From contig CAKVMU010000105.1 in the NCBI GenBank assembly GCA_934773085.1, forward strand, positions 1 through 6,240: a DNA stretch of 6,240 bases. Reading direction: 5' to 3'. Each line of letters opens with the position of its first letter. Within the stretch, counting starts at the first letter, position 1. Below, piece after piece: positions 1 to 4,573 of this stretch. The DNA is from an uncultured Candidatus Melainabacteria bacterium. GTDB lineage: Bacteria; Cyanobacteriota; Vampirovibrionia; Gastranaerophilales; Gastranaerophilaceae. A program made the translations under genes and the position numbers. Below the pieces are notes generated by a model. It had not been told where the DNA came from. It made no database searches and was given only the letters and a program-made list of their open reading frames with translations.

Positions 1-10
1 TAAAATATGT

Positions 11-17
11 GAGGGAG
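11..17 (+). promoter_or_regulatory. Ribosome binding site deciding the start of the first gene
   Basis: GAGGGAG lies 6 nt before the ATG at 24. It favours that ATG over the in-frame GTG at 9, which has no room for a Shine-Dalgarno site inside the window. Confidence 0.7.
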
Positions 18-23
18 TATACC

Positions 24-593
24 ATGAATAACGAAAGCGTTGGTAAAAAAATTGTCGAAGCCTTGAAAAAACAGGCAGAGAGTATTGATATTTCTGATGA
101 AAATAATTCAGTGAATTTTGATGAAACCCCTGAATTAACAAGTATTGAACCAAAAGAAGATTTCTTTGCTGAACCGGAAAAACCGGTAAGCAACTTCTTT
201 GATGATGTGGAAGAAGAAGAAAAACCTTCTATCTTTGCAGAACCGCAAATTCAACCTTCCGTAATGGAAAATCCGATGGATAGTTTTGAAATGCCTGCAA
301 ACATAGCTGTTTTGAAAAAACTTATTTCACAACTTCCGAGCGGAGTATCAAGACACACCGGAGCTCAAATCATTAAACAAACAATGGAAGCTCTTGGTAT
401 TTCTATGAAAAGTGTTTTGCAAGATGCTCAACAAGTACAGGAAAGCTTAAAGGTCTCTGCAAGAGAATGCCAAGGCTCTATTCAAGAATACAAGAAACAA
501 ATTTTGACTCTTGAAAAGCAATCTCAAAGCTACCAAAAACAATACTCTGCTTTGAATGATTTGATTAGCTTGTTTATTCAAACTACAAAGTAA
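24..593 (+). CDS. Unrecognised protein: acidic linker plus C-terminal coiled coil
   Basis: I do not recognise this family. The ATG at 24 is chosen over an in-frame GTG at 9 because a GAGGGAG ribosome binding site (11-17) sits 6 nt before the ATG and would overlap the GTG. The 189-aa product has no signal peptide or membrane segment, so it is probably cytoplasmic. Residues about 20-90 are acidic, Pro/Phe-rich and probably disordered, with a repeated short motif (FFAEP near 47-51, IFAEP near 70-74). Residues about 92-135 form a more conserved-looking helical segment (LPSGVSRHTGAQIIKQTMEALGISM), and about 133-185 is a Gln/Lys/Glu-rich helix with coiled-coil character. This layout suits a scaffold or adaptor that binds partners through the linker and oligomerises through the C-terminus; that role is inference. 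A strong terminator follows. The 5' context is outside the window. Confidence 0.8.
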   Translation: MNNESVGKKIVEALKKQAESIDISDENNSVNFDETPELTSIEPKEDFFAEPEKPVSNFFDDVEEEEKPSIFAEPQIQPSVMENPMDSFEMPANIAVLKKLISQLPSGVSRHTGAQIIKQTMEALGISMKSVLQDAQQVQESLKVSARECQGSIQEYKKQILTLEKQSQSYQKQYSALNDLISLFIQTTK

Positions 594-608
594 TATTAAA
601 AAACATAT

Positions 609-645
609 AAAAAAAAGAGGAGTCAACAAACTCCTCTTTTTTTTT
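609..645. terminator. Bidirectional intrinsic terminator between convergent genes
   Basis: A perfect 7-bp stem GAGGAGT/ACTCCTC (617-623 and 630-636) closes a CAACAA loop. It is preceded by eight A (609-616) and followed by nine T (637-645), so either strand reads as a hairpin plus U-tract. It sits between the convergent genes ending at 593 (+) and 648 (-) and can serve both. Confidence 0.92.
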
Positions 646-647
646 AC

Positions 648-1094
648 TTAAATATCTTCTTCTGAACTATCTTCTGTTACCACAGGCGTTGTCACAGTAA
701 CTCCAAGTTGCTCAAGTGCTGCTCGTGCCTTTGGAGCTAACGCTGTATCAGAAAAATTCTCTAAAATTGTTTGATAACACTCAATCGCTTCCGGTTTCAT
801 CTCACGCAACTTATAAACATTTCCTGCTTTGTAATAAAGCGGAGCAAGTTCTGTCGCAGATGACACCAGCATTTGGTTATCCAGTTTAATTTTTATGCCA
901 ATCAGAGTTTCATTATCCTGAGGTGACAACAACGCTCTTGCATAAATCTTTTTCGTAATATTATCAATATCGTCCGACATCTGCTGAACAACTTCTTTCG
1001 AAAGTTTTGAAGATTTTTTCGCTGCTGATACATCAGAACATATTGCTGACAATAAAAAGATTCCGGTCAATAAAAATATAAAAAACTTCTTCAT
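648..1094 (-). CDS. Secreted small protein with a single TPR-like repeat
   Basis: The 148-aa product starts with a typical Sec signal peptide: MKKFF, a hydrophobic core to about residue 19, then a VSA-A cleavage site near 24/25. A Cys at 19 lacks a good lipobox, so a lipoprotein is less likely. Residues about 84-117 fit one tetratricopeptide repeat (Gly91, Tyr94, Ala103, Tyr107 at the usual positions 8, 11, 20 and 24), and the Ala-rich helix after it (119-130) resembles a capping helix. The C-terminus is acidic (EDSSEEDI). One TPR in a periplasmic protein usually mediates protein contacts; no enzyme motif is visible. The ATG is supported by GTGGAG (1101-1106) 6 nt upstream. A TATAAT-like -10 at 1123-1128 lies upstream on this strand. 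The gene is monocistronic and ends at the shared terminator. Function unknown. Confidence 0.85.
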   Translation of the reverse strand: MKKFFIFLLTGIFLLSAICSDVSAAKKSSKLSKEVVQQMSDDIDNITKKIYARALLSPQDNETLIGIKIKLDNQMLVSSATELAPLYYKAGNVYKLREMKPEAIECYQTILENFSDTALAPKARAALEQLGVTVTTPVVTEDSSEEDI

Positions 1095-1122
1095 TATCTA
1101 CTCCACTACTTACCGCAATTAT

Positions 1123-1128
1123 ATTATA
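1123..1128 (-). promoter_or_regulatory. Probable -10 box of the TPR protein gene
   Basis: On the minus strand the hexamer reads TATAAT, a consensus -10, and places transcription start about 20 nt before the ATG at 1094. The matching -35 position (about 1146-1151, TCAACT) is poor, so the promoter rests mainly on the -10. Confidence 0.5.
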
Positions 1129-1147
1129 CCCCAATTATATAAAAAAG

Positions 1148-1177
1148 TTGATTTTTCTCATCAATTAAATGTATGAT
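1148..1177 (+). promoter_or_regulatory. Promoter of nagZ, apparently giving a leaderless mRNA
   Basis: TTGATT (1148-1153), an 18-bp spacer and TATGAT (1172-1177) form a good sigma-70-type promoter. The expected start point, 7 nt after the -10, is 1184, exactly the A of the in-frame ATG. It lies back to back with the divergent promoter at 1123-1128. Confidence 0.55.
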
Positions 1178-1183
1178 TGTTCT

Positions 1184-2143
1184 ATGGAAAAACTTGTATA
1201 CCAAATGTTCATTCTCGGATGCGGAGAAATGTTGGATGAAGCTCTTGCCAAAAATCTTGGCGGAGTAATCTTTTTCACCAAAGACATCCCGTCTGAAAAA
1301 ATATTTACAGAAAAAATTGCTGAGATAAAATCAAAATCCGTAACTCCACCATTCCTATCGATTGACCAAGAAGGTGGCAGAGTTGAAAGAACTGAAAATA
1401 TTCGTCCAAAAAGACTCTCTGCAAGAGAAGCTTACAACAAAGGAGTAGATTTCTTATCACACCAATCAGCCGAAATATCCAGAGAACTCAGAGATTGGGG
1501 TATTAATCTTAACTTTGCACCTTGTGCAGATGTAAACACAAACCCGAACAATCCGATTATTGGAGTTCGCTCTTTCTCTGATAAAACCGACGACGTGATA
1601 AAAGGAGTTAAAATCTTCTCAGATATGTCTAAAAAGTTTAACGTAATTCCTTGCATAAAACACTATCCTGGACACGGTGATGCAGATAAAGACAGTCATC
1701 TGACCCTTCCGGAAATAAAACTTCCGATGGATGAGATGGAAAAAATCCATATCAAACCATTTAAAGCTGCAATCTCAGACGGAATTGATATGATAATGGC
1801 AGCGCACCTGCATTGCACTTGTTTTGACGAGGATGTAATTCCGGCCTCTTTAAGCAAAAACGCTATCAAATATTTAAGAAAAGATTTAGGCTATGACAGA
1901 GTAATTATAACTGACGATATGGTTATGAAAGGCGTGCAAGACTTTGGTGGAGTCGAAGCTTGCATTATGGCAATTCAAGCCGGAGTGGATATGTTTATTT
2001 ATCGGGATTCGGACAAACAAACCATTGAAATCATCAATGAGTTGGTAAAAGTGGTTGAAAGAGACGACAATCTTAAATCAAAAGTTTTCGCTTCTAACGA
2101 ACGGATAAAGAAATTAAAAGAGAAATATCAAATCATAAAATAA
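1184..2143 (+). CDS. nagZ: Beta-N-acetylhexosaminidase NagZ (glycoside hydrolase family 3)
   Basis: NagZ removes N-acetylglucosamine from GlcNAc-anhydroMurNAc (peptide) fragments during cell-wall recycling. The 319-aa length fits a single-domain cytoplasmic NagZ, and there is no signal peptide. Family motifs, numbered from the ATG at 1184: SIDQEGGRV (59-67); KHYPGHG (159-165) followed by DSH (170-172), the mobile loop whose Asp-His pair acts as acid/base in this family; and ITDDMVM (242-248), which carries the catalytic Asp nucleophile. All appear intact. The start is uncertain: an ATG at 1169 is also in frame and adds five residues (MYDCS), but neither ATG has a Shine-Dalgarno site, the earlier one sits next to the -10 box, and alignment-like features begin at MEKLVYQMF. 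A strong hairpin follows the stop. Specificity for GlcNAc is inferred from the DSH loop rather than proven. Confidence 0.93.
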   Translation: MEKLVYQMFILGCGEMLDEALAKNLGGVIFFTKDIPSEKIFTEKIAEIKSKSVTPPFLSIDQEGGRVERTENIRPKRLSAREAYNKGVDFLSHQSAEISRELRDWGINLNFAPCADVNTNPNNPIIGVRSFSDKTDDVIKGVKIFSDMSKKFNVIPCIKHYPGHGDADKDSHLTLPEIKLPMDEMEKIHIKPFKAAISDGIDMIMAAHLHCTCFDEDVIPASLSKNAIKYLRKDLGYDRVIITDDMVMKGVQDFGGVEACIMAIQAGVDMFIYRDSDKQTIEIINELVKVVERDDNLKSKVFASNERIKKLKEKYQIIK

Positions 2144-2172
2144 GGCGGGATTGAATCCCGCCTTAACATTTT
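2141..2172. terminator. Terminator hairpin between nagZ and the zinc-ribbon gene
   Basis: A GC-rich stem, GGCGGGAT paired with ATCCCGCC (2144-2151 and 2155-2162) and extended by TAA/TTA, closes a 3-nt loop and includes the nagZ stop codon. It is followed by ACATTTTTATTT. On the other strand the stem is followed by TTATTTTATG, so it probably also ends the convergent gene at 2180. Confidence 0.85.
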
Positions 2173-2179
2173 TATTTCC

Positions 2180-2458
2180 TTACTCTTCGTGTTTTGACGC
2201 TTCAAAACATTCTTTACACAGAACATCTCTGCCTTGAGTCGGATTAAAAGGAACTTGTGTCTGCACACCGCACTTAGCACATACTGCATCGTACATTCTT
2301 TTCTTTCCTCTGTGCTGTTGTTTTTTTAATTTTCTGCATTCCGGGCATCTTTTCGGCTTATTTGATAAACCTTTTTCCGCATAGAATTCTTGTTCTCCGG
2401 CTGTAAAAACAAACTCTTTGCCACAGTCTTCACAAATAAGCGTTTCGTCTTGGTACAT
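2180..2458 (-). CDS. Zinc-ribbon protein with four CxxC motifs
   Basis: The 92-aa protein has four CxxC pairs: C9/C12, C38/C41, C60/C63 and C81/C84. These are enough ligands for two zinc sites, probably one per half. The first half (ICEDCGKEFVFTAGEQEFY, then KPKRCPECRK) matches the widespread 'probable zinc-ribbon' domain. The second (CAKCG...VPFNPTQGRDVLCKECF) resembles the short CxxC-CxxC module often fused to it. A basic segment (RKLKKQQHRGKKR, 42-54) joins them and could contact nucleic acid; this is inference. The ATG at 2458 has AGGAGA (2466-2471) 7 nt upstream. A longer version from TTG at 2542 would start inside the -35 box and is not credible. Family function is not established to my knowledge. 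Confidence 0.88.
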   Translation of the reverse strand: MYQDETLICEDCGKEFVFTAGEQEFYAEKGLSNKPKRCPECRKLKKQQHRGKKRMYDAVCAKCGVQTQVPFNPTQGRDVLCKECFEASKHEE

Positions 2459-2489
2459 CACTAGTTCTCCTAAATATTTAATAAACCTC

Positions 2490-2505
2490 GACACTTTACA
2501 GTGCC
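2490..2505 (-). promoter_or_regulatory. Hairpin at the 5' end of the zinc-ribbon mRNA
   Basis: On the minus strand GGCACT and AGTGTC form a 6-bp stem (one G-U pair) with a GUAA loop of the GNRA class. It begins within a few nucleotides of the predicted transcript start. A 5' stem-loop of this kind may protect the mRNA; a regulatory role is inference. Confidence 0.4.
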
Positions 2506-2513
2506 GTCCACTT

Positions 2514-2542
2514 ATTTTATACTTTTTTTCTGCGAACGTCAA
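2514..2542 (-). promoter_or_regulatory. Promoter of the zinc-ribbon gene
   Basis: Read on the minus strand, TTGACG (2537-2542) and TAAAAT (2514-2519) are separated by 17 bp. This predicts a start near 2507 and a leader of about 49 nt. The gene can therefore be expressed separately from dut. Confidence 0.6.
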
Positions 2543-2589
2543 GTATCATGGGAGTTTAGATACAAAAGTACATATATTCTGAAAGATTT

Positions 2590-3027
2590 TTATACTTTGC
2601 CAGTAGAGCCAAAACCGCCTTCACCTCTTGCCGTTTCAGACAATTCGGTAACGACTTCAATATTCGCTTGTTCAACTTTTGCAATTACCATTTGAGCAAT
2701 TCTTTCATCCGGTTGAATTGTGTAAGCCTCATTAGAAAGATTTACAACCGGTACGCAAACTTCACCTCTGTAATCTTCATCTATTGTTCCAACACAGTTT
2801 ATGAGACTTATACCGTGTTTAATTGACAATCCTGAACGAGGTCGAATTTGTGCTTCATAACCGTGTTCTAATTCTATTTTTAAACCTGTTGGTATTAATT
2901 TTCTTTCAAGCGGCTGCAATGTAATGCCTTCTGAAATAGCCGCACATAAGTCCATGCCTGCAGCACCCTCTGTTTTGTATTCAGGCACAAATTTATTATG
3001 TTCCATTCTAAAAATTTTTAAAATCAT
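2590..3027 (-). CDS. dut: dUTP diphosphatase (trimeric dUTPase)
   Basis: The enzyme hydrolyses dUTP to dUMP and pyrophosphate, keeping uracil out of DNA and supplying dUMP for thymidylate synthesis. The 145-aa length is typical of the homotrimeric family. All five conserved motifs are present in order: AAGMDLCA (22-29), RPRSGLS (62-68), NCVGTIDEDYRGEV (77-90) with the water-activating Asp at 83, ERIAQMVI (108-115), and RGEGGFGSTGK (134-144), the C-terminal arm that closes over the substrate. In motif 3 the common NSPG is NCVG, a mild variant. The ATG at 3027 is chosen because GGGAG (3035-3039) lies 7 nt upstream; the ATG at 3033 and TTG at 3042 are too close to or overlap that site. The 80-aa gene ends 27 nt upstream on the same strand, suggesting cotranscription. 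No terminator is evident after the stop. Confidence 0.96.
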   Translation of the reverse strand: MILKIFRMEHNKFVPEYKTEGAAGMDLCAAISEGITLQPLERKLIPTGLKIELEHGYEAQIRPRSGLSIKHGISLINCVGTIDEDYRGEVCVPVVNLSNEAYTIQPDERIAQMVIAKVEQANIEVVTELSETARGEGGFGSTGKV

Positions 3028-3054
3028 ATTCATAGCTCCCAATATATATCTTAA

Positions 3055-3297
3055 TTATGCAGTTATAACAGTCTTGCCATCAACAACTTCTTTAGGGAAA
3101 ATTGTGAATTCCTGCAAGTTTTCAATACCAAGTTTTTTAGGTTTCTCTACTTCAACATCTGGATTTGCAGAATTGGCTCTTGCAAAAGGGTTTTCATTTT
3201 CCGGAACAGACATAAAGCTGTTGCTGTATTTGATAAACAAATTACGTCTTGGTCTGCAATCTTGAGCAGAAACTTGTGATACTTGAGAAACTTTCAT
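3055..3297 (-). CDS. Small conserved-looking protein of unknown function
   Basis: I do not recognise this 80-aa protein. It starts at an ATG preceded by AAGGCGG (3304-3310) with 6-nt spacing. The N-terminus repeats a Val-Ser-Gln pattern (VSQVSQVSAQ, 3-12), followed by a basic/aromatic stretch (CRPRRNLFIKY, 14-24), a Pro/Asn-rich middle (31-46) and a Lys/Glu/Val C-terminal part. There is no signal peptide, membrane segment or Cys cluster, so it is probably cytoplasmic. It is first in a likely two-gene transcript with dut (27 nt gap). A consensus -35 lies upstream. The reading frame is clean and fills the space between its signals and dut, which supports a real gene; its role cannot be inferred from dut alone. 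Confidence 0.7.
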   Translation of the reverse strand: MKVSQVSQVSAQDCRPRRNLFIKYSNSFMSVPENENPFARANSANPDVEVEKPKKLGIENLQEFTIFPKEVVDGKTVITA

Positions 3298-3376
3298 TAA
3301 AAACCGCCTTTTTCATAAACAGGGAAATATATCTGTGGGATAAGTTTGCCCTTAAACACGACTATTCACACGATTA

Positions 3377-3405
3377 ATTTTTTATCAAAATCAATTTCAT
3401 GTCAA
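3377..3405 (-). promoter_or_regulatory. Possible promoter of the 80-aa gene and dut
   Basis: The minus strand carries a perfect TTGACA (3400-3405) and, after 17 bp, AAAAAT (3377-3382), a 4/6 match to the -10 consensus. The leader would be about 75 nt. Confidence 0.4.
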
Positions 3406-3420
3406 CATTTAATACAAAAT

Positions 3421-3449
3421 TTGTAACAAAAAAATTTTTATGTTAGAAT
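3421..3449 (+). promoter_or_regulatory. Probable promoter of the tRNA-Leu transcript
   Basis: TTGTAA (3421-3426), a 17-bp spacer and TAGAAT (3444-3449) fit a sigma-70 promoter starting near 3456. That start is about 28 nt before the truncated tRNA 5' copy at 3484 but about 250 nt before the intact tRNA, so the promoter appears to have been separated from the tRNA by the intervening repeats. A small GTCC-TAGG-GGAC hairpin (3457-3468) lies at the start of the transcript. Confidence 0.5.
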
Positions 3450-3468
3450 AAGAGCTGTCCTAGGGGAC

Positions 3469-3494
3469 TTGACAATTTAATATGTCGATGTGGC
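3469..3494 (+). repeat. Duplicated 5' flank and 5' end of tRNA-Leu (upstream copy)
   Basis: This stretch matches 3688-3715 with two substitutions and a 2-nt indel. It includes ATGTCGATGTGGC, which is the first 11 nt of tRNA-Leu plus 2 nt of flank. The tRNA sequence stops abruptly at 3494 and changes into the 75-bp repeat, so this copy is a truncated tRNA end, not a gene. Confidence 0.8.
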
Positions 3495-3568
3495 AAGGAC
3501 TCCGACAAAAACTGATTGTATATCGGGTTTTGCAGGAGCGGAGCGGACTCAATTGAGGTAAGGCGAGA
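3494..3568 (+). repeat. 75-bp tandem repeat, unit 1
   Basis: Begins with CAAGGACTCCGACAAAA directly after the truncated tRNA end and finishes with GCGAGA. It aligns without gaps to the next 75 bp; the first third and the end are well conserved and the middle is diverged. No credible gene is present; a 69-codon minus-strand frame across it merely translates the repeat. Confidence 0.75.
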
Positions 3569-3643
3569 CAAGGACTCCGACAAAAGCTGACTAAATGTCA
3601 GGTTTTGGTGGAGGCAGGCGAGTCCGAACGAAGTTCGGCGAGA
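3569..3643 (+). repeat. 75-bp tandem repeat, unit 2
   Basis: Second unit of the same length, with the same start (CAAGGACTCCGACAAAA) and end (GCGAGA). It contains the perfect hairpin CCGAAC-GAA-GTTCGG (3624-3638), which unit 1 lacks. The same 15-nt hairpin occurs again downstream of the tRNA at 3834-3848, linking the two flanks. GGACTC (3572-3577) can also pair with GAGTCC (3620-3625). Confidence 0.75.
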
Positions 3644-3658
3644 CGTATACAAGAATCA

Positions 3659-3674
3659 ATACCGATTCTGCCAC
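3659..3674 (+). repeat. Inverted copy of the tRNA-Leu D-arm region
   Basis: These 16 nt are complementary to 3711-3726 inside the tRNA along their whole length, with one G-U pair. They lie 30 nt before the mature tRNA 5' end. They also take part in a local hairpin AGAATC-AATACC-GATTCT (3652-3669). Confidence 0.7.
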
Positions 3675-3687
3675 TGAGACAAAATCT

Positions 3688-3715
3688 TTGATAACTTAAT
3701 ACATGTCGATGTGGC
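3688..3715 (+). repeat. Duplicated 5' flank and 5' end of tRNA-Leu (downstream copy)
   Basis: Partner of 3469-3494; this copy continues into the intact tRNA. The two copies bracket the two 75-bp repeats, with a period of about 220 bp. Confidence 0.8.
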
Positions 3716-3786
3716 GGAATCGGTATACGCGCACGTTTGAGGGGCGTGTGGAGAAATCCTTGGGGGTTCAAGTCCCCCCATCGACA
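3705..3786 (+). tRNA. tRNA-Leu, anticodon GAG
   Basis: A full class II cloverleaf can be drawn. The acceptor stem GTCGATG/CATCGAC (3705-3711, 3779-3785) is followed by discriminator A3786. The D-stem is GCG/CGC (3714-3716, 3728-3730). The anticodon stem CACGT/GCGTG (one G-U pair) closes the loop TTGAGGG with anticodon GAG (3739-3741). A long variable arm GGA-GAAA-TCC (3750-3759) and T-stem GGGGG/CCCCC around TTCAAGT follow. GAG reads leucine codons CUC and CUU. CCA is not encoded and must be added after transcription. The last 16 nt (3771-3786) recur twice downstream, marking this tRNA as an attachment site. Confidence 0.96.
3771..3786 (+). repeat. Attachment-site-like repeat, copy 1 (tRNA-Leu 3' end)
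   Basis: AGTCCCCCCATCGACA, covering the T-arm 3' side, the acceptor 3' strand and the discriminator base. The same 16 bp recur exactly at 3954-3969 and 4677-4692. Duplicated tRNA 3' ends are the hallmark of tyrosine-recombinase integration sites. Confidence 0.85.
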
Positions 3787-3849
3787 TTATTTACGAAGTA
3801 ATAAAGTGTTTGTGCGAGGGGCGCAGAACCCCACCGAACGAAGTTCGGT

Positions 3850-3969
3850 CTGGGTTTAAGCGCAAGCGAGCAGAGTGCGAAGGTTTGATTGCAAATAATT
3901 GGAAATTATGAAGCAATCAACCGTAGACACGTTTATTGCGAGCGCAGCAAGACAGTCCCCCCATCGACA
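3850..3969 (+). repeat. Shared cassette right end, copy A (120 bp)
   Basis: About 95% identical to 4574-4692 (a few substitutions and one 1-nt deletion). It is GC-richer than the surrounding DNA. It contains an inverted repeat TTGATTGC/GCAATCAA (3885-3892, 3913-3920) enclosing a second stem ATAATT-GGA-AATTAT (3895-3909), and it ends in the tRNA 3' repeat. Similarity resumes after the repeat as ATTTTTAAA (3972-3980). Confidence 0.85.
3954..3969 (+). repeat. Attachment-site-like repeat, copy 2
   Basis: Exact 16-bp copy of the tRNA-Leu 3' end, preceded by GAC rather than the tRNA T-loop, so it is not part of a tRNA. It separates cassettes 1 and 2. Confidence 0.85.
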
Positions 3970-4037
3970 CCATTTTTAAACATTTAGCAAATTATATTTT
4001 TAGCGATTTTTATATAAGTACAAAATGAGTGTGTATT

Positions 4038-4334
4038 ATGCAAATTAATAAATTATCACAATCAAATTCAACAAGTTTTAATGGATACGTAAATGTAAAA
4101 TGTATTGATAATAAATTTGTTCGTGTAAAAAAAGGTATGCCAGGTTCTATTAAATTGTTCATTGCTGGTTGTAAAAGAGTTGATGAAAAGGTCGTATTAG
4201 CCAATAAAAAATTGATACAAAACTTGCCGCCTGTCACCAAAGAAAGTAAGCCAAATTCTGTTTTAATGTTTTTTGCAGGAATACTTTCTACACTAGGTTT
4301 TGATAAACCTTTAAACAATTTACTAAACAAATAA
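4038..4334 (+). CDS. Small protein of unknown function carried by cassette 2
   Basis: I do not recognise this 98-aa protein. The N-terminus (MQINKLSQSNSTSFNGYV) is Ser/Asn/Gln-rich and ends in a Phe-Asn-Gly motif near 14-16, a leader style I associate with many small proteins of gut Gastranaerophilales-like genomes (an impression, not a lookup). A basic middle (KKGMPGSIKLFIAGCKR, 31-47) and Lys-rich stretch follow. Residues about 74-88 (SVLMFFAGILSTLGF) are hydrophobic and could be a short membrane or amphipathic helix near the C-terminus. There is no classical signal peptide. The ATG at 4038 is preferred; a GTG at 4029 is in frame but would cover the only weak ribosome-binding-like GAGTG (4028-4032). 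It is the only cargo gene of the cassette. Alternatives include a toxin, an immunity or regulatory factor, or a passenger; none can be supported from motifs. Confidence 0.6.
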   Translation: MQINKLSQSNSTSFNGYVNVKCIDNKFVRVKKGMPGSIKLFIAGCKRVDEKVVLANKKLIQNLPPVTKESKPNSVLMFFAGILSTLGFDKPLNNLLNK

Positions 4335-4413
4335 CAACATTATTTTAAAACTCTTCTAAGTCTAGAATTATTCTAATAATATAATATGTTTGTGTATCCA
4401 ATTTTAAGAGCAA

Positions 4414-4447
4414 AACCAATTTGCAATAAATATTGCATTCGTTGGTT
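4414..4447. other. Two-step hairpin in the non-coding part of cassette 2
   Basis: AACCAA (4414-4419) pairs with TTGGTT (4442-4447), and inside it TGCAAT (4422-4427) pairs with ATTGCA (4432-4437) around an AAAT loop. It is not followed by a T-tract, so it is not a standard terminator. The rest of the stretch 4335-4413 holds AT-rich DNA with no feature I can name. Confidence 0.5.
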
Positions 4448-4503
4448 AATTGTTGTAAGATTTTCCTGTCGTAGGGTTCCTGTTGTGGCACCTTAGCGAC
4501 ACC

Positions 4504-4541
4504 ATAAAGCAGATCGGAGCTTGTCTCCAAATCTGCTTTAT
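4504..4541. other. Strong 11-bp inverted repeat with inner stem, cassette 2
   Basis: ATAAAGCAGAT (4504-4514) is perfectly complementary to ATCTGCTTTAT (4531-4541), with an inner stem GGAG-CTTGT-CTCC (4516-4528). This is a stable hairpin of the kind seen in structured RNAs or recombination sites. A further hairpin, GAACACC/GGGGTTC with one mismatch (4563-4582), runs into the shared right end. No T-tract follows either. Confidence 0.6.
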
Positions 4542-4573
4542 AGTTCACATGGGTATGGACGAGAACACCTTTT

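Larger units (their letters stand above)
3787..3969 (+). mobile_element. Tandem cassette 1 at tRNA-Leu (183 bp, no gene)
   Basis: Bounded on both sides by the 16-bp tRNA 3' repeat. I see no coding frame. The left part holds a small hairpin with a GAA loop (3788-3804) and a longer one: AACCC, then ACCGAAC-GAA-GTTCGGT, then GGGTT (3827-3856). The right 120 bp (from 3850) is shared with cassette 2. It looks like a minimal non-autonomous element or a deletion remnant. Confidence 0.55.

Noticed and set aside
2459..2542. N-terminal extension of the zinc-ribbon protein from a TTG codon
   Set aside because: The extra codons cover the promoter and leader hairpin; the ATG at 2458 has an ideal AGGAGA site.
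2924..3265. Plus-strand frame opposite dut and the 80-aa gene
   Set aside because: Antisense to two better-supported genes with ribosome binding sites; dut has all family motifs.
3245..3316. 24-codon minus-strand frame (ATG at 3316) overlapping the start of the 80-aa gene
   Set aside because: No ribosome binding site was seen and it overlaps the AAGGCGG site of the real gene; too short to support.
3494..3643. Possible CRISPR-like repeats
   Set aside because: There are only two adjacent 75-bp units with diverged middles and no alternating short repeat and unique spacer pattern; no cas gene nearby.
3443..3652. 69-codon minus-strand frame with an internal FLSESL/LLSESL duplication
   Set aside because: The duplication is the translation of the 75-bp DNA repeats; the start would be TTG, and the frame runs through the truncated tRNA end into the tRNA promoter.
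4010..4330. Minus-strand frame opposite the cassette 2 gene
   Set aside because: Antisense shadow of 4038-4334; the plus-strand product has the more protein-like start and composition.
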